A stretch of 64,000 bases of DNA, taken from Lunularia cruciata (Eukaryota; Streptophyta; Marchantiopsida; Lunulariales; Lunulariaceae). Below the pieces are notes generated by a model. The model made no database searches. It saw only the letters and a list, made by a program, of their open reading frames with translations, and was not told the DNA's origin. Location: positions 42,041,001 to 42,105,000 of the forward strand of contig OX419755.1 of assembly GCA_948567375.1 (NCBI GenBank), read 5' to 3'. The position numbers and the translations under genes are program-made. Every line of letters starts with the position of its first letter. Within the stretch, counting starts at the first letter, position 1. Shown here in pieces: positions 48,095-59,429 of the stretch.

Positions 48095-48780
48095 AGATAA
48101 CAAGAAGGAGGGAAAACTGATTAAGCCGAACAAGGATACAACCTATGGGTAAAATGACGTTAAGATTCAGTAGGATTGAAATGAGATATTTATCTTACTA
48201 CACCTAGAATACCATAGTGATGTAAGTCCATTAGCCTATATATAAACGGAGTATTCAAAGAAGTGTCATCTAGTGAGAATTTCTTTTATGGCTTGCAGTA
48301 GCAAGTGTTTTCTGTGGAGCAATGGACATCAATTATCTAAAATAAATTACAAGATATAGATTTGGAAGTGATACTCCTTATCTTCTGATGTATTGAACTC
48401 TCTCATGTCATTCCTAACAAATGTGTCAAATGCCATATCTTAAGCTCCTTATGACTCCGAGCTAGAGGAACAAAAAGATTATCATGCTGTGTTTGTTACC
48501 TTAAACTTGGAGACCTCAAGCGGTAGCTACTCTGCTTGCCGTCTATCCACGGTAATTAAGGCAAAGAGGACGGGTAATTACCCTTTCAACAATTGTATCA
48601 TATGTATCGTGATTCATGACACTACGATATCTTCTACAAGCCACTTTGATTGTATTATATTGTATTTAATATCATATTCTAAATTGAAGTGAGTAATGAA
48701 AATATAGATGTATAGACCAAATTTAATTGAAATTTTGTAGTTCTAGAAAAAGTAATTGATGTGAATCAAAATAGAGAAAT
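48095..48780 (-). mobile_element. NL 3' part, diverged (copy NL7)
   Basis: It matches the reverse order of NL4 from about 38010 to 38820: the ACTACACCTA block, the AAGAAG-GTCATCTAGTG block, ACAAATGTGTCAAA, and GAGCTAGAGGAACAAA. Internal deletions and many substitutions make it the most decayed copy. Confidence 0.6.
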
Positions 48781-49561
48781 TTTAATAAAACTATCAATTT
48801 ATCACAGAATATTATAATTCGTTAAACCAATCAAAAGCAAAAGAGTTAAAAAAGTAAATTTAATTTTTTGTGGTTATTATAAGCTAGTCTTGATAAAAAA
48901 AGAAGAGGTTATAGTCGGGGAGATATATCCGATGGAGATAGATGAGTGATCTTTCTCTCTCCATACACTTTTGCTACATACAAGAGATTGTTTGTTCTTT
49001 CGAGCATAATATAAAATTTTATCTTCTGTTCAATTCTTTTTTTTCCTTTTGATTATCAACGAGTTGTGATGTTTCTGAATAAATTAATAGGTTTATTAGG
49101 ATAAAAAATAAAAATATCCACTTAAATGAATAGGTATCAAATTCCGAAACACTAAAAATAATGTAAAATTTAGTTTTCAAATTAAATTCCTATAAAAATT
49201 CGATATGAACAAAAAGAAACTAAAAGTAAAAACCCACATTCTATACAACAAAACATCCTAATACAACATAACTTTCTAGAGTGATTACCTAAAATCCCAC
49301 AAAATCTAAAAAGTTCATGTCTTGTTACAAAATCGTTGCGCGTATCTTAATATAGCATTTCATCGAGTTCAATTTTCATATCTTTTCATCAACAATTGAA
49401 ACACACAAAAAATTATCTTTATATTTGTAACATTTAACGTCATGCGAACTCTCAATCTGATAATTTTCGCAAATGTACCTCGCCTCTTTCTCTTCCCTCG
49501 CGCTCATCTCAAAAGGAGAAGTTTAAGTAAGTTGATGAAAAGCACACTCCTAAATTAAGCA
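48781..49561. other. AT-rich spacer
   Basis: No recognised feature. The end close to 49500 becomes more GC-rich and may be a promoter for the short frame at 49562. Confidence 0.35.
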
Positions 49562-49648
49562 ATGGCGGCTCGAGCGTTGGGTATTGTTAGGTTACGTGCA
49601 CCTCTAACCTGGTCTCGCAGTCTCCTTCAGGAAGTTTGCTTACTTTAA
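49562..49648 (+). CDS. short frame with mitochondrial-presequence character; possible first exon
   Basis: An ATG in a strong plant context (CAATGGCG) opens a 28-codon frame beginning MAARALGIVRLRAPLTWSRS. Arg-rich, Ala/Leu-rich and without acidic residues at the start, it looks like a mitochondrial targeting sequence. The frame closes at TAA (49646-49648) before any convincing donor. Downstream open blocks with splice signals exist (for example 49813-49900, ending CAGC|GTAAGT and reading MKTVSKTEMEESQ), but I could not join them in frame. It may be a decayed or mis-modelled gene. Confidence 0.25.
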   Translation: MAARALGIVRLRAPLTWSRSLLQEVCLL

Positions 49649-51552
49649 TACAGGGTATGATTTTCCAGTCATAAGACTTCAAAGATGGAACTTTGGTTGC
49701 GCAGACTTTTTCGGACACAAACAAAAACGGGAAGAGACAGAATGCGACTCATTTTGACTCACAAATTCGGGTAAGGATTTAAGCGCTCCTGTCAGTGATT
49801 TGTCGGTTGCAGTTCCCAGTCAGCAGCAGAATTCCCTGGAACTCACGATACATAGAAAAATGAAAACGGTTTCCAAGACGGAGATGGAAGAGTCTCAGCG
49901 TAAGTGGATTTCCAAAGAAGTCCTTCAGCAAACAAAAAGAACCTAGTACAGGTTAAATGGAATGGTCAACTTCACCGAGTCGGAGCCTCCGGCAGTTTAC
50001 ATTCTGTAAGATCACATTGACCAGGGCATCTCATCATACACTGAGCGTGATAAGGAAGGCCATCGTGCACAAGGGTAGAGGGGACTATTGGACTCTCGTA
50101 CCTTTCCTGTCCCTTCACTGCTTCACTCACGGAGCTCATTCAAAACAGAACGGCTTCTGCTGGTTAGGATACAGGATAAGGAGCTGTAATTTGTTGCGGT
50201 CGGCTTCCGACTGTAGAAAGTGGTATATCATAGTGGTGGGACTTCTAGTCAATTTCTAAGGCAGCGAATCAAAGCACAGATTCAGCTGCTACGTAAATGA
50301 ACCCATCCATATTCTATGATCTAATGTACTACTAATATAGGACAACCAGCGTGTTTGGTGTGAAATGCGACTGTCAGAAAGCCTCAATCGTCACGGGTGT
50401 GTGATACCCCGCTACTTATTGCTACAGTTACAGGATGCTCGCGCTATTAAGTTCCCAGGACGCATTGGCCGATGCCCCTCCGCATAGCGATGAATGCGAC
50501 GGCGCAACTGTTAACTCAGGACACCAACTCTCGTAAACTCAGCTATACATATATCTGGCGAGGACTGAAGCGAGAACCAGGAGGGATGGAGCTTATCGCA
50601 TTCTACTGTAGCAAAATCAGTCACGGGGGTAGAGGTCAACAACATATCTCCCGTGAAGTACACACCCTATCAGGCAGGCAATGTACATTTCTCAGATCAC
50701 ATGCTGGGGACTCGAGCAATTGCTGAAAGATTGAATCTACAGTAGCTTCACGAGGAAAGCTCCAGCGGTATTACACATCGAACGTCCAGCTATGAATCTT
50801 CGTATGGCAGAATCGAAGACCTTGCCGTGTGTCATAGATTCTTGCCCGAAGAGCGTCTAAAGAATTCGTGGAGTAATCGCATGCACGTAAAGGCCCGACG
50901 TAACCCACGCGTAGAGGGGGCACGCGGGGTGGGTGAGTGGTCAGAAGCCCTACAAGGAAATGTCTTGACGAGAACGAAAGCATATAACAAGAATAATGCT
51001 TCCTGCGTCTAAATAGGTTAAGTAGCAGAACAAGATTTACAAAGAACCATCCGACAGCGAAGTTCAGCGCCAGCAGAATGGTTCTGATCTACATACTTCA
51101 CACTATTGGAAAGACAAACAACTACAGCTCCCATTCATAACCATATCAGAAGATTAGCAGTTTCAGTAGCAGCTTCGACGTGAAGAAGCTGCATGATCTG
51201 GTTATGCTCCTACCTCACCATTCCCACACCGATTTACAAAATTATGGACATCTCCCGAGTTGTGCTGTGCTTCTTCTACTGTTCATTGCAAGTCCTAACA
51301 TCTCGATGGGTATCATCATCGTCGTCAACAAGACCGACATCAGTTCCATGACGTCGCTAAGCCAGGGTTTCGGACATTACTCCATACCAGAGACTAACGA
51401 GATTTTCAAAACAAAATTGGACCAAATTCATTGCACAGGGAGTAGGCCCATCAGGAGCTCGCGCCGCAAGTTCGTATATCCACACGTTGTTGTGCCTCTG
51501 CTTGACGGGCTCGAAGAGAGAAAATTGACATGATAGGAGGATTTCAACGTCT
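49649..51552. other. genic-composition DNA without a resolved gene
   Basis: Contains candidate exon-like blocks (49813-49900, and about 49960-50060 reading NGMVNFTESEPPAVYI) that I could not assemble, and the probable 3' untranslated region of the gene at 51553. No known domain. Confidence 0.3.
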
Positions 51553-52845
51553 TCAGTCGCTTTTGTCTGCGGGTTGAATTTCCTCATTCTGCGCAGCTAC
51601 TTCCTTCTCCTCTCCATCAGCCTTCGACCAGTTTTCTTCCCGTGCGTTGCCAGTTTCTGAAGATGAGCTGCCATCGGGGTTAGCTGCCCCGCTTGAGGAG
51701 GGGGGTTTGTCCTCACCGGCGAGAAGAGACATTAGATCTTCCAGTGGAACATTTAGCTTCTCTGACAGTGCCACAGCTACCGAAGGAGTTCTGTGATGTT
51801 CTCCACGCCGCTCTCTCATCGCCTTTTCACTTACCTTCCCTTCTCCGACGCTGCTGGTTGATCCTTGAGCAGACACACTATTTGGATCGGTCCGATCAGC
51901 TGCTTTCGTCAGAAAACTTTGGGCGTTCCCAGATTTTTCATGGCTTCCTGTATTCTCCACCGCTGTGGCCACCACATCCTCCTTTGGAACTGCAGAACTC
52001 GCGATCTGGATTCCTTCGATTAGCTGTTCATTCGTGACCTTTGATGCATCACTTGCTGGCAGCTCTTCATCCCACTTTGTCTTCGGTCTCGAATCGTCAT
52101 ATTTGTCCTTGTCTCTGTCATCACTGATGCTTGCTGGCTCTGGAAGAGGATATCCACGGTTACTGTGGGGTGGTACAGCATTGAGCTCTTCAGGCGCAGA
52201 ACTTATCTCATTTGTGGGTCTGATGCCATCACTGCGAGGTTGCCCATCAGTGGCATCGGGTTTCTGGACGTCCGTGGCTGAATCGATAGGTGCTGCTGTC
52301 GACTTCTCTGGAGGAGGGGGGCGAGGAAGAGGCTGCGGAATCGGTTGGGCAAACCTCGGTTGGACGACCTCTCGGGTGGCAGCTGCGGGCATGGGCTCCG
52401 TCGACGAGATTGAGTTTCCTCTCCAGCCCTCTTGATGAAGAACACTATCCACCCATGCACGTCCAGTCTCCTCCCAGTTTCTGACCTTCTCGAGCCAGCC
52501 ATCCTCTTGTATTGGTCCACCCTTCCGTCGCTTGGAGAGTCTCTTTTCCTCGTCAAGGAGAACAGGGCCATCGTCTTCGTCGAAAAGCATTTGAGCAGTT
52601 GCTTCCTGCTCGAGCCAGTCGCGCTTGTAATGCGAGTGAGCATATCCTCCGGCTGTTGAGCTACTCTCCTCACCGTTAGAGCCCATGCTCACCATGGCAA
52701 GCACGACAAGAGCCGTAGAAATCAGAAGTGGTGAGAAAAATACAACAATGGGAAAGAGAGGTGGTGTGAAGAGAAGCGCCACCATTACAGTAGCTATGGG
52801 GTGGCTCCATATCATTTCCACTATATCTCCAGCTCCGAAACCCAT
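51553..52845 (-). CDS. predicted membrane/lipid-droplet-surface protein with oleosin-like hydrophobic N-terminus, function unknown
   Basis: A single open exon encodes 430 residues from the ATG at 52845 (MGFGAGDIVEMIWSHPIATV). The frame stays open further upstream, but only with a TTG, so I chose the ATG. Residues about 15-55 are almost wholly hydrophobic and include PIVVFFSPLLIS, which fits P-x5-SP-x3 of the oleosin proline knot except that the last Pro is Ser. One hairpin or two short membrane spans are possible. After residue ~60 the protein is hydrophilic and probably disordered: a conserved-looking block WLEKVRNWEETGRAWVDSVL (about residues 118-137), a Pro-rich segment (PIPQPLPRPPPPEK), then Ser/Asp/Glu-rich sequence and SVAVALSEKLNVPLEDLMSL near the C-terminus. 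I do not recognise the family. Intact frame and codon pattern favour a real gene. Confidence 0.75.
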   Translation of the reverse strand: MGFGAGDIVEMIWSHPIATVMVALLFTPPLFPIVVFFSPLLISTALVVLAMVSMGSNGEESSSTAGGYAHSHYKRDWLEQEATAQMLFDEDDGPVLLDEEKRLSKRRKGGPIQEDGWLEKVRNWEETGRAWVDSVLHQEGWRGNSISSTEPMPAAATREVVQPRFAQPIPQPLPRPPPPEKSTAAPIDSATDVQKPDATDGQPRSDGIRPTNEISSAPEELNAVPPHSNRGYPLPEPASISDDRDKDKYDDSRPKTKWDEELPASDASKVTNEQLIEGIQIASSAVPKEDVVATAVENTGSHEKSGNAQSFLTKAADRTDPNSVSAQGSTSSVGEGKVSEKAMRERRGEHHRTPSVAVALSEKLNVPLEDLMSLLAGEDKPPSSSGAANPDGSSSSETGNAREENWSKADGEEKEVAAQNEEIQPADKSD

Positions 52846-53410
52846 CGTGACAACGATCAGCTGAGAAACGTTGATGGCCTCAACGGATTTATCAAACAAT
52901 GCTCACGGCTTACTGACTCCTACCAACAACTAGTGAAGCAAAGTTTGTCGAGGTGTGTCTCAAAAATGCAACACCTGACTTCCGCAACTCCCACAGACAC
53001 TTGACTACTTTGATTTTCGACCGGAAAAAACTATTACCCTTCTTCTCCTTCTTCACCCCTCGCCCTCCCTCCTTCCTCCCTCTCCCCTCTCCCCGTCTCT
53101 GTCTCTGTCTACTCTCACCTCTCCGCTGCACCTCCAGCTTCTTAAATCACCCAATGTCGAAAGCCTCCTCTCTGACCACTCCCTTAGAGCTCGGTCACAA
53201 TTGCTCACGATTCTGTCCTGTATAAGAGGAAAGAAACTGATGTCGATTAACACGGTCAGTGGGTAATAATCCGTCAAAAGGAATGAAAGGCCAACCACTC
53301 AAGATGACCCAAGCGTTGTAAAAGTCGGGAGGAGTAGAAGTGGTGGGAGAGAGGAAAAGAAAGAAAGAGTGAGGGAGGGAGAGTCAGGGGAAGGAAGAAA
53401 GGGGAACCAG
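52846..53410 (-). promoter_or_regulatory. 5' leader/promoter region of the 51553-52845 gene
   Basis: On the minus strand this is strongly purine-rich, especially GA/GGA runs at about 53040-53110 and further purine tracts at 53340-53410 on the plus strand. Such tracts are common in plant 5' untranslated regions and core promoters. No definite TATA box seen. Confidence 0.4.
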
Positions 53411-56400
53411 AAGATGAAAAATGAACAAGGCAATAGTGGTCCCGGGAAAAGTGAAAGCGCAACAGCAGAAGCAAAAGCATCTGAACCGAAACGAGTATAG
53501 TCTTGGTCCGGTTAGCTCGTCTTGTCACAGCAAAGTGGAGGAGGTAGAGGTGGGAGGAGAGGAGAAGGACGAGTACATAGATACGGCACAAAAGGCGGCC
53601 ACGAATTTAATTCGCAATGAGTCCCAAAGACGAAGACCTGCATCAGTGGGTCGTTGGTTCAATTTCATCTCTCCCGTGACTCGTCCATCGAGGCACTCCC
53701 GTAGTATTACTCGTAGTAGTTCACGTCCCACCAGTGGACGGAGACGACCTCACTTTTCTCTGTAGGGACCACCACCACTTCCGTAGTCCATTAGTACAGT
53801 ATTCCCCATTTTCCCTCAAATAAATCAATACGGCAGAGCGCGCTCTTTTAATCTTTCGGACAAACTCTAATTTCTATTGCCGGTACAACCTCCTTTTCAT
53901 GTGTAAACCACGAGAGGTATGCCAGATTGACCTACAGATGATTCCACCAGATGGGAGCATTGTCCTTCGTCTGTCCAGTGTTGGCTTACCGTTAGAGCCT
54001 CCGAAGTGGTGGGTGTAGTGGTCACTTGATTTGTATACGGAGGAGTCTCTTTATTAGTCATACTGTTCGTGATGCATATATATTATAGACCTGGCTTTGC
54101 GTGCCCTTGACTTTATGTGAGAAGTGATATGACCCTCTACCAGATACTGTGTGTGCAAAAGCGACCTCATTGGGAGGTGTGAGCTTTGCAAAGGCAGTGG
54201 AATAAAATTATTACCCAGCTAGCTAAATTCAAGTCTCCTCTCCTTAGTGACGAATAAAGTTCGTCAATAGGAGTGGTGAAGTGAGGTCAGGGAGAAATGC
54301 ATGTAGATACTTCTCTCTAACATGTGCTGGTGGATTGACACCTTGTGTGAGAAAAAGAGAAGAATTATGTAGAGCTGCCTAGAAGATTAAAAACTTAAGC
54401 TTACCGAAAAGGTTTTGTTACGTACTGACAGAGTACATTTTTCTCCTTCCTGGGTGGTTTCTTCCCCAATCTCAAGTGACTTTGTTAAAGATATCTTTTC
54501 AAGACTCAATTGTTTTCCGTTCATCTTGTCTTTCTGTGCTCTCTAATGATGTGTAGGCCCTTCTCTAGAAATATAGACTTTGTGCTTGCTTCTTCTTCTA
54601 CTACTGACATTATGCTTGCACGAGAAATTGACAATCAATGAGCTTCAAATCCCTCGTCACGAACCCCATGGGGCTCGTTAATCCGCTTTTCGAGTATCAG
54701 TCTTCCTAAGTGGAACTAACATATAGCCTAAGTGCCTACCTACTCATTCCAGCTCTTGCTACCGTTGGTTATCGAGCCTTTCTTGAAATTTGGTGGAGGA
54801 TACTTACCCTCAAAACCTGCATTATCTGATCAGATGTCTTCAATGATAACTAAAATCTGATGCCTTCCTCGGTGGTTTATTTGTTGTCCTGTCTTACTGA
54901 TTTTAAACCCGGAACGGAAGTCAGAAAGTGGAAGTAATTCTCACAGATCCCATGTGCAGGTAAATTTCGCTTTTAACGCATCTGGTATACGTTTGCTAAG
55001 TTTTCTACGGAACCTGTTCTTCCTAATTCATTCTCAAGGAGCTGTTCCTCCTTTGGAGTGAGGTTAGGTTCACAACCTAATACTTAAAGTCATGACAAAG
55101 TACGTATTTAGTTGTCACACTGAAAGACTCAAATTCAGTTTTTCGTTTCTAGGGTTGATCGAACAACTCTTGGGTTGTAGCTCGGTCTTGTATAAACACA
55201 AAAGCCCAATTCCTTTGGATAACTAAGGGAACAGAGGGAATACTTGACCTTTACTTCCGGACGGCAGGTTTGTCTCTTATGCGAAGACAAAGAACTTCTC
55301 GATTAAGTCAGAACGATAGTAAAAGAAATGAATTGATTCGTGTGCATGCCATATGTGTACATTCTCATCATAGCGTAACAGTCTTGACTACTAAAGAAGA
55401 ATCCGTTTTTATACTCAAAGATCCGAAGTTGACTGGAAAATCCTGGCGTTTCTCCCTTGCGGTTGGATTGACCTCACTCAAAAGTATGGCCCTGATCTCA
55501 ACCATCAGCCTACACATCCATTTGCGACAAAGTTGACTAGAAAAAACTGGCAATTGGGTTGATCCCACTCAAAAGTATGCCCCCTGATCACAACCATCAG
55601 CCTACAGATCCATAGCTCTTTCCCACCCATCTACATTCGACCCCCAATAATCATAATCTGCTCGGAGATGTCTATCTGTTAGGGAAGGTAATCAGTAGTG
55701 TATGCCTTTGTCCAAATCATAGAAAGCAAAGACTGCACTGGCTATTTATAAAGAGCGAATAATGCCATTGTGGATGTGGAGTCTATATAGTTTTTTTTCA
55801 CTTTATGAGACTAGAATTATTCGAGCCTTTCCCACATGCCAAGCTATACTACTGTTGTATTTCCAATTCGGCTGCATGACATGCAGTGACATCACGCTCA
55901 TGCTCAAGATGAACTCGGGGTATAAAACATTGCAAATCTAAAATGATCTGAGAATCTTCACCACGCTTTTCATGGAGATATCTGTTCTTGTTCTACTTTG
56001 AGGTAGATTCATGGGGTTTATTCTGATTTGTATGGCAGCACTCTTGGGGTGTAGGTGAACATCTAAAGTTCTTAACAGATTTTGATAAGAAACTTTTTGG
56101 CTAAGTATCTCACTTCTGGATTCACTTTGAACAGATATTTATCTGCCAACTAAACGAACGGCCTGTCACGCTTTGGCAGCCAGTAATCTCGAAAACACTT
56201 AGACAGTTTCTCTTTATGATGCTGCAATCCAGCCTCACAATCCACGTCTTGCATGAGTTGATTGCGAGAAAAGAATAGATTCTGGACCTTAGGCCCTTGT
56301 AAACTAGGGCGCTATTGAGTAAATTGTCATGCAGCTTCCAGAAACAGAAAATTAATTCGAAGAAGACTAAATTTTAATAGACTGGTGTTCGTTCTGACAG

Positions 56401-56589
56401 CGCAAGGCTTGAACATTTTACCTTCCAGTTTTCACAAACGACCAATTCAGTACAAGAACCATGATCATGATCATCTCTATCTCCTCACAAGCTGGGCGAT
56501 CTGAACATAACATACTTGCTGGATGCGAAAGAAGTTTGAGTTTAAATACTAGTGTGTAGAATTGCATTTGGGTATACAGTAGAGTGAAT
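53411..56589. other. genic-composition DNA, no gene recognised
   Basis: A 114-codon plus-strand frame at 53421-53765 is low-complexity and Arg/Ser-rich. A frame at 55270-55536 overlaps a tandem repeat. I found no domain or transposon similarity. Unrecognised exons may exist. Confidence 0.3.
55429..55612 (+). repeat. imperfect tandem duplication, two units of about 85-100 bp
   Basis: Both units contain AAGTTGACT.GAAAA near the start, CACTCAAAAGTATG in the middle and CAACCATCAGCCTACA near the end. Unit 1 is 55429-55528; unit 2 starts at about 55530. Confidence 0.75.
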
Positions 56590-56790
56590 TCAAAACCTAA
56601 CAATGGTAGCGATTCGATCTCTTATCGTTGCCATGGGATTGAGCAGGTGATCAGTCAATTTCGTCAAAGAGTTAGCTGCTTTGCGGGTCTTTCTCGAGAA
56701 AGAATCAGTATTCAACTGGAGTTCACTCGTGAGTTGCGGAGGAGGGAGGTCCTGGATTTCCCTAAGGTGTGGCTGACGCAGCAGAGGCAT
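56590..56790 (-). CDS. small ORF, 66 residues, unrecognised
   Basis: On the minus strand an ATG opens a frame reading LPPPQLTSELQLNTDSFSRK, then TRKAANSLTKLTDHLLNPMA, and ends at a TGA after RIATIVRF. The composition is protein-like, with a possible amphipathic helix in the second half. The opposite strand has an 84-codon frame here, so the coding strand is not certain. It could also be a terminal exon. Confidence 0.25.
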   Translation of the reverse strand: MPLLRQPHLREIQDLPPPQLTSELQLNTDSFSRKTRKAANSLTKLTDHLLNPMATIRDRIATIVRF

Positions 56791-58857
56791 GGTGAGGTGG
56801 CAATCGGCTGCTCTTGCCTCAACCGGTTGGCTCGCTGATGTGGACTACCAACCGCTTGTCAGCGATTGAGTATAACCAAAGTTGGCAGAGTTGTGCTATT
56901 GTTGAAAGATATATGTTTGAATCCGTGTACACCGTAGTTTTTTTCGTTCTTTAAAGACGTACCTGAGATTGCCGACTTGTGGCGGTATAAGTTGAACCTC
57001 CCTGGTATAGTCAGTCCCTTTTACCCTAGTTGATGTTCTCAGTCTCCTTGTGGAGTCGTCATGTCGTGCTGTCGTGGTAGCATGACTTACTTGGCACTTC
57101 TCCCGTGGTCTCTATGGTTTCCCTAAAATCGCTCCGTGTCCTAGGCCTTGGTGTGAACAACTGCACCAGGACGTTCAATACGAGTTATCCGATGAGGTTC
57201 CACGAGGCCACTTACAGGGGAGTTTTAACTGTAAATTGGCTGCGCCAGGGCGGATCTCATGTGACCAGCCACGTGGGTTGGCCGGTCGGAATATGGAGCC
57301 GAGCTTATCCGGGTACCAACCCCACGGTAGCGTCCGTAACACCGTCCCGGCAAAGTTCTCCGTCCTTGTGATGATCATTGTACAGTACTCCGTAGTTGCT
57401 ATAATGAACGGAAGTCCACCACTAATTACAGGGTCCAATTTGGACTGACAGGTCCGAATCCCGAGATTCGTGTTAATCAAGGTAAGTGTGTTTCTGCTTG
57501 AGATTCAAAAGTTCGTTAGTATCCACGGAGTTGAAATCGGGTTTGGAAGAGTGGGTGAATTTCAAGACCTTCAAAATCAGACGTGCATCCAATAACTCAC
57601 GGATAGTACTCGGCGCACGACTTCACCGAATTTCTGATCCAGTTTCATGAGGGTGTACAATAACAACATTATGTACTCAGCAGCACATGAATTCATGAAT
57701 CTGTCGTGTAATGTCCACATGACTGATGGAATGTTGATCACGGTGGGCTAGAAGTGATTGTCTTGGGTCCTAGGTTGTGGCGTTTCAGCAGTAAACGAGT
57801 CCATGGAATCAGTATTGAAGTAGCTGAGATTTGGTACGAGGTGGCAGGTAGATAGACACAGAGAGCAGAAAGGTGTAGCTCTGACCACCTATCTGAGGGA
57901 CTTGAGCGGCGATGGCACGTATGTGTGATTGAGAAACGGTTTATATCCGAGAACGGACGGTTTTTGAGGACCGTGAGGATGTATACCGAGTTGAGTGTTA
58001 ATAGGTGAGTAGAATCACCGAACTTGTAATTTTGGACATTTACCTCGTTGCCATAGCCGCCAGTTCAGCGATGCTATGGTGGCTCTAGGCTATTCCAAGT
58101 TGAGAACAGGAGTTTAAAACGAACACATTTCTTAGCAAAGACAACATATGTCAGCCAAATGCACTATCCATGTACTGTTGGGGATGTGTCTCACCAGTTT
58201 CGTTGTGGATCTACTTGAAGTAATGGAATCTAAAAATACAGTTCACATGCTTTGGCGAACAGGTTCAGACCTCACCCGCAGAAGGCACTCCACGAGTGCA
58301 AGTTGCCGCAAATAAAGCGTATGTATACACTAGTGAATTGGTTGCATACAGAAAGTGGATATTGTACGAGTTTGTTCAGAATATATGCCGCCCTTTAGGA
58401 AAACCGAGTGCTGTTGTAGTAAAGTGGAAGAAACGGAGGACCTTAAATTACCTTTAAAAGTTCAAGGTACATCACCGTGCGTGACCAATTTCATCACGAG
58501 AAAGGGGAGAGACATGTAGACCAGACAGAGCTGGAGGACGGGAATCGCCCTCAATCTGGCGTGCTTGGTCCAGAGGGTATAGACCGCAAAGCGAAGTGCC
58601 AGTTTTTATTATCTGCAATCATCGAACGAAAATTCAAGTCCAATATTCAAACTCTTAGATCGCTTGCGAACTGTAGCGGATCTTCAAAACTCCTCCGGAT
58701 TACAGACGGTATTACCAATTTGCGCACGGAGTAGGGCCACATTTGATCACGGAAGCGGAGCTAAGGGACAACATCACAACTTTCCGGAACTCAAAACGGA
58801 TTTGTAGCAGGATTGTTCATCTCGCCTGGTTCTCTTGTGGACGTTGTTATTCACATA
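56791..58857. other. genic-composition DNA, no gene recognised
   Basis: Open frames of 85-100 codons (57105-57371 plus, 57175-57480 minus, 58477-58734 plus) have no recognisable domains. Some may be exons upstream of the coiled-coil gene at 58858. Confidence 0.3.
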
Positions 58858-59309
58858 ATGGACTCCGGGAGGTCACCGCCCAAAACCGAACAAAAAAGTG
58901 AATCGAGGGACATCCACGTATTTCCATCTTTTGACAAGGCTACTTGTTCCAGCAGCAATCAAGCTCGCCTTTCGTCAGCCTCCTCGTCTCCAGAGGAAGA
59001 CGAAGAGGTAGAGAGGGTACAAATCAGCGGTGGTGGTGTTACTGAGGTTGGAGACTCCTTGTTACAGCTGCTCCTTGCAGAAATGAAGGCCATTCGAGAG
59101 GATCAAGCAGAGCAGAGTAGGAACATGATCTTGATACTCGATAGATTGGTGATGGAGCAAACACGAAGCAACAAACTTCTCCAAGAGGCGCTCTCTCAGA
59201 TCCACGTTGAGAGCACATGGACAACATCGCAGCGAACGTGGACAACATCAGACGAGACGTAGGAGAGATAAAGCAACTGAAGTTAGGAGTTCAGGGCAAA
59301 TTGCATTGA
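58858..59309 (+). pseudogene. coiled-coil protein, possible C-terminal part of a Myb/SANT- or trihelix-like factor, with frameshift
   Basis: The frame from ATG 58858 reads MDSGRSPPKTEQKSESRDIH, then a Ser/Glu-rich region, then a helical segment: LLQLLLAEMKAIREDQAEQS and NMILILDRLVMEQTRSNKLL. After HVE (about 59210) the good coding signal moves to another frame: MDNIAANVDNIRRDVGEIKQ, ending KLH and a TGA at 59307-59309. The shift equals loss of one base in a GAG-rich spot. C-terminal helices of this kind, with regularly spaced Leu and EQ..SN..LL, occur in plant trihelix and transposase-related Myb/SANT proteins, but the DNA-binding domain is not visible here, so that assignment is inference. 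It may be a young pseudogene, a sequence error, or a gene with a tiny intron. Confidence 0.5.
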
Positions 59310-59423
59310 GTCCTCTCTCTTTTGTACAGGTCGTGAGGTTTTGGTCGCTTTGTTTGCGTTATGTTCAGTCAGTTGCTGGAGGGTGCACAAGATCGATGAT
59401 GAACAAGTTTTGCAAACTTTTCA

Positions 59424-59429
59424 AATAAA
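59424..59429 (+). terminator. polyadenylation signal AATAAA
   Basis: A canonical AATAAA lies 115 bases after the stop of the coiled-coil frame, consistent with its 3' untranslated region. Confidence 0.5.

Noticed and set aside
51965-52673. Two 156-codon frames, one on each strand, overlapping the 51.5-52.8 kb gene
   Set aside because: Both are shadows of the 430-residue frame, which is longer and has a clear start, hydrophobic domain and plausible composition.
56584-56838. 84-codon plus-strand frame opposite the 66-residue minus-strand ORF
   Set aside because: Its composition looks less protein-like than the minus-strand frame and it has no splice or domain support. The minus-strand frame is itself only tentative.
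57105-57480. Overlapping frames of 70-101 codons on both strands
   Set aside because: No recognisable domain, no splice evidence and similar length on both strands, as expected by chance in moderately GC-rich DNA.
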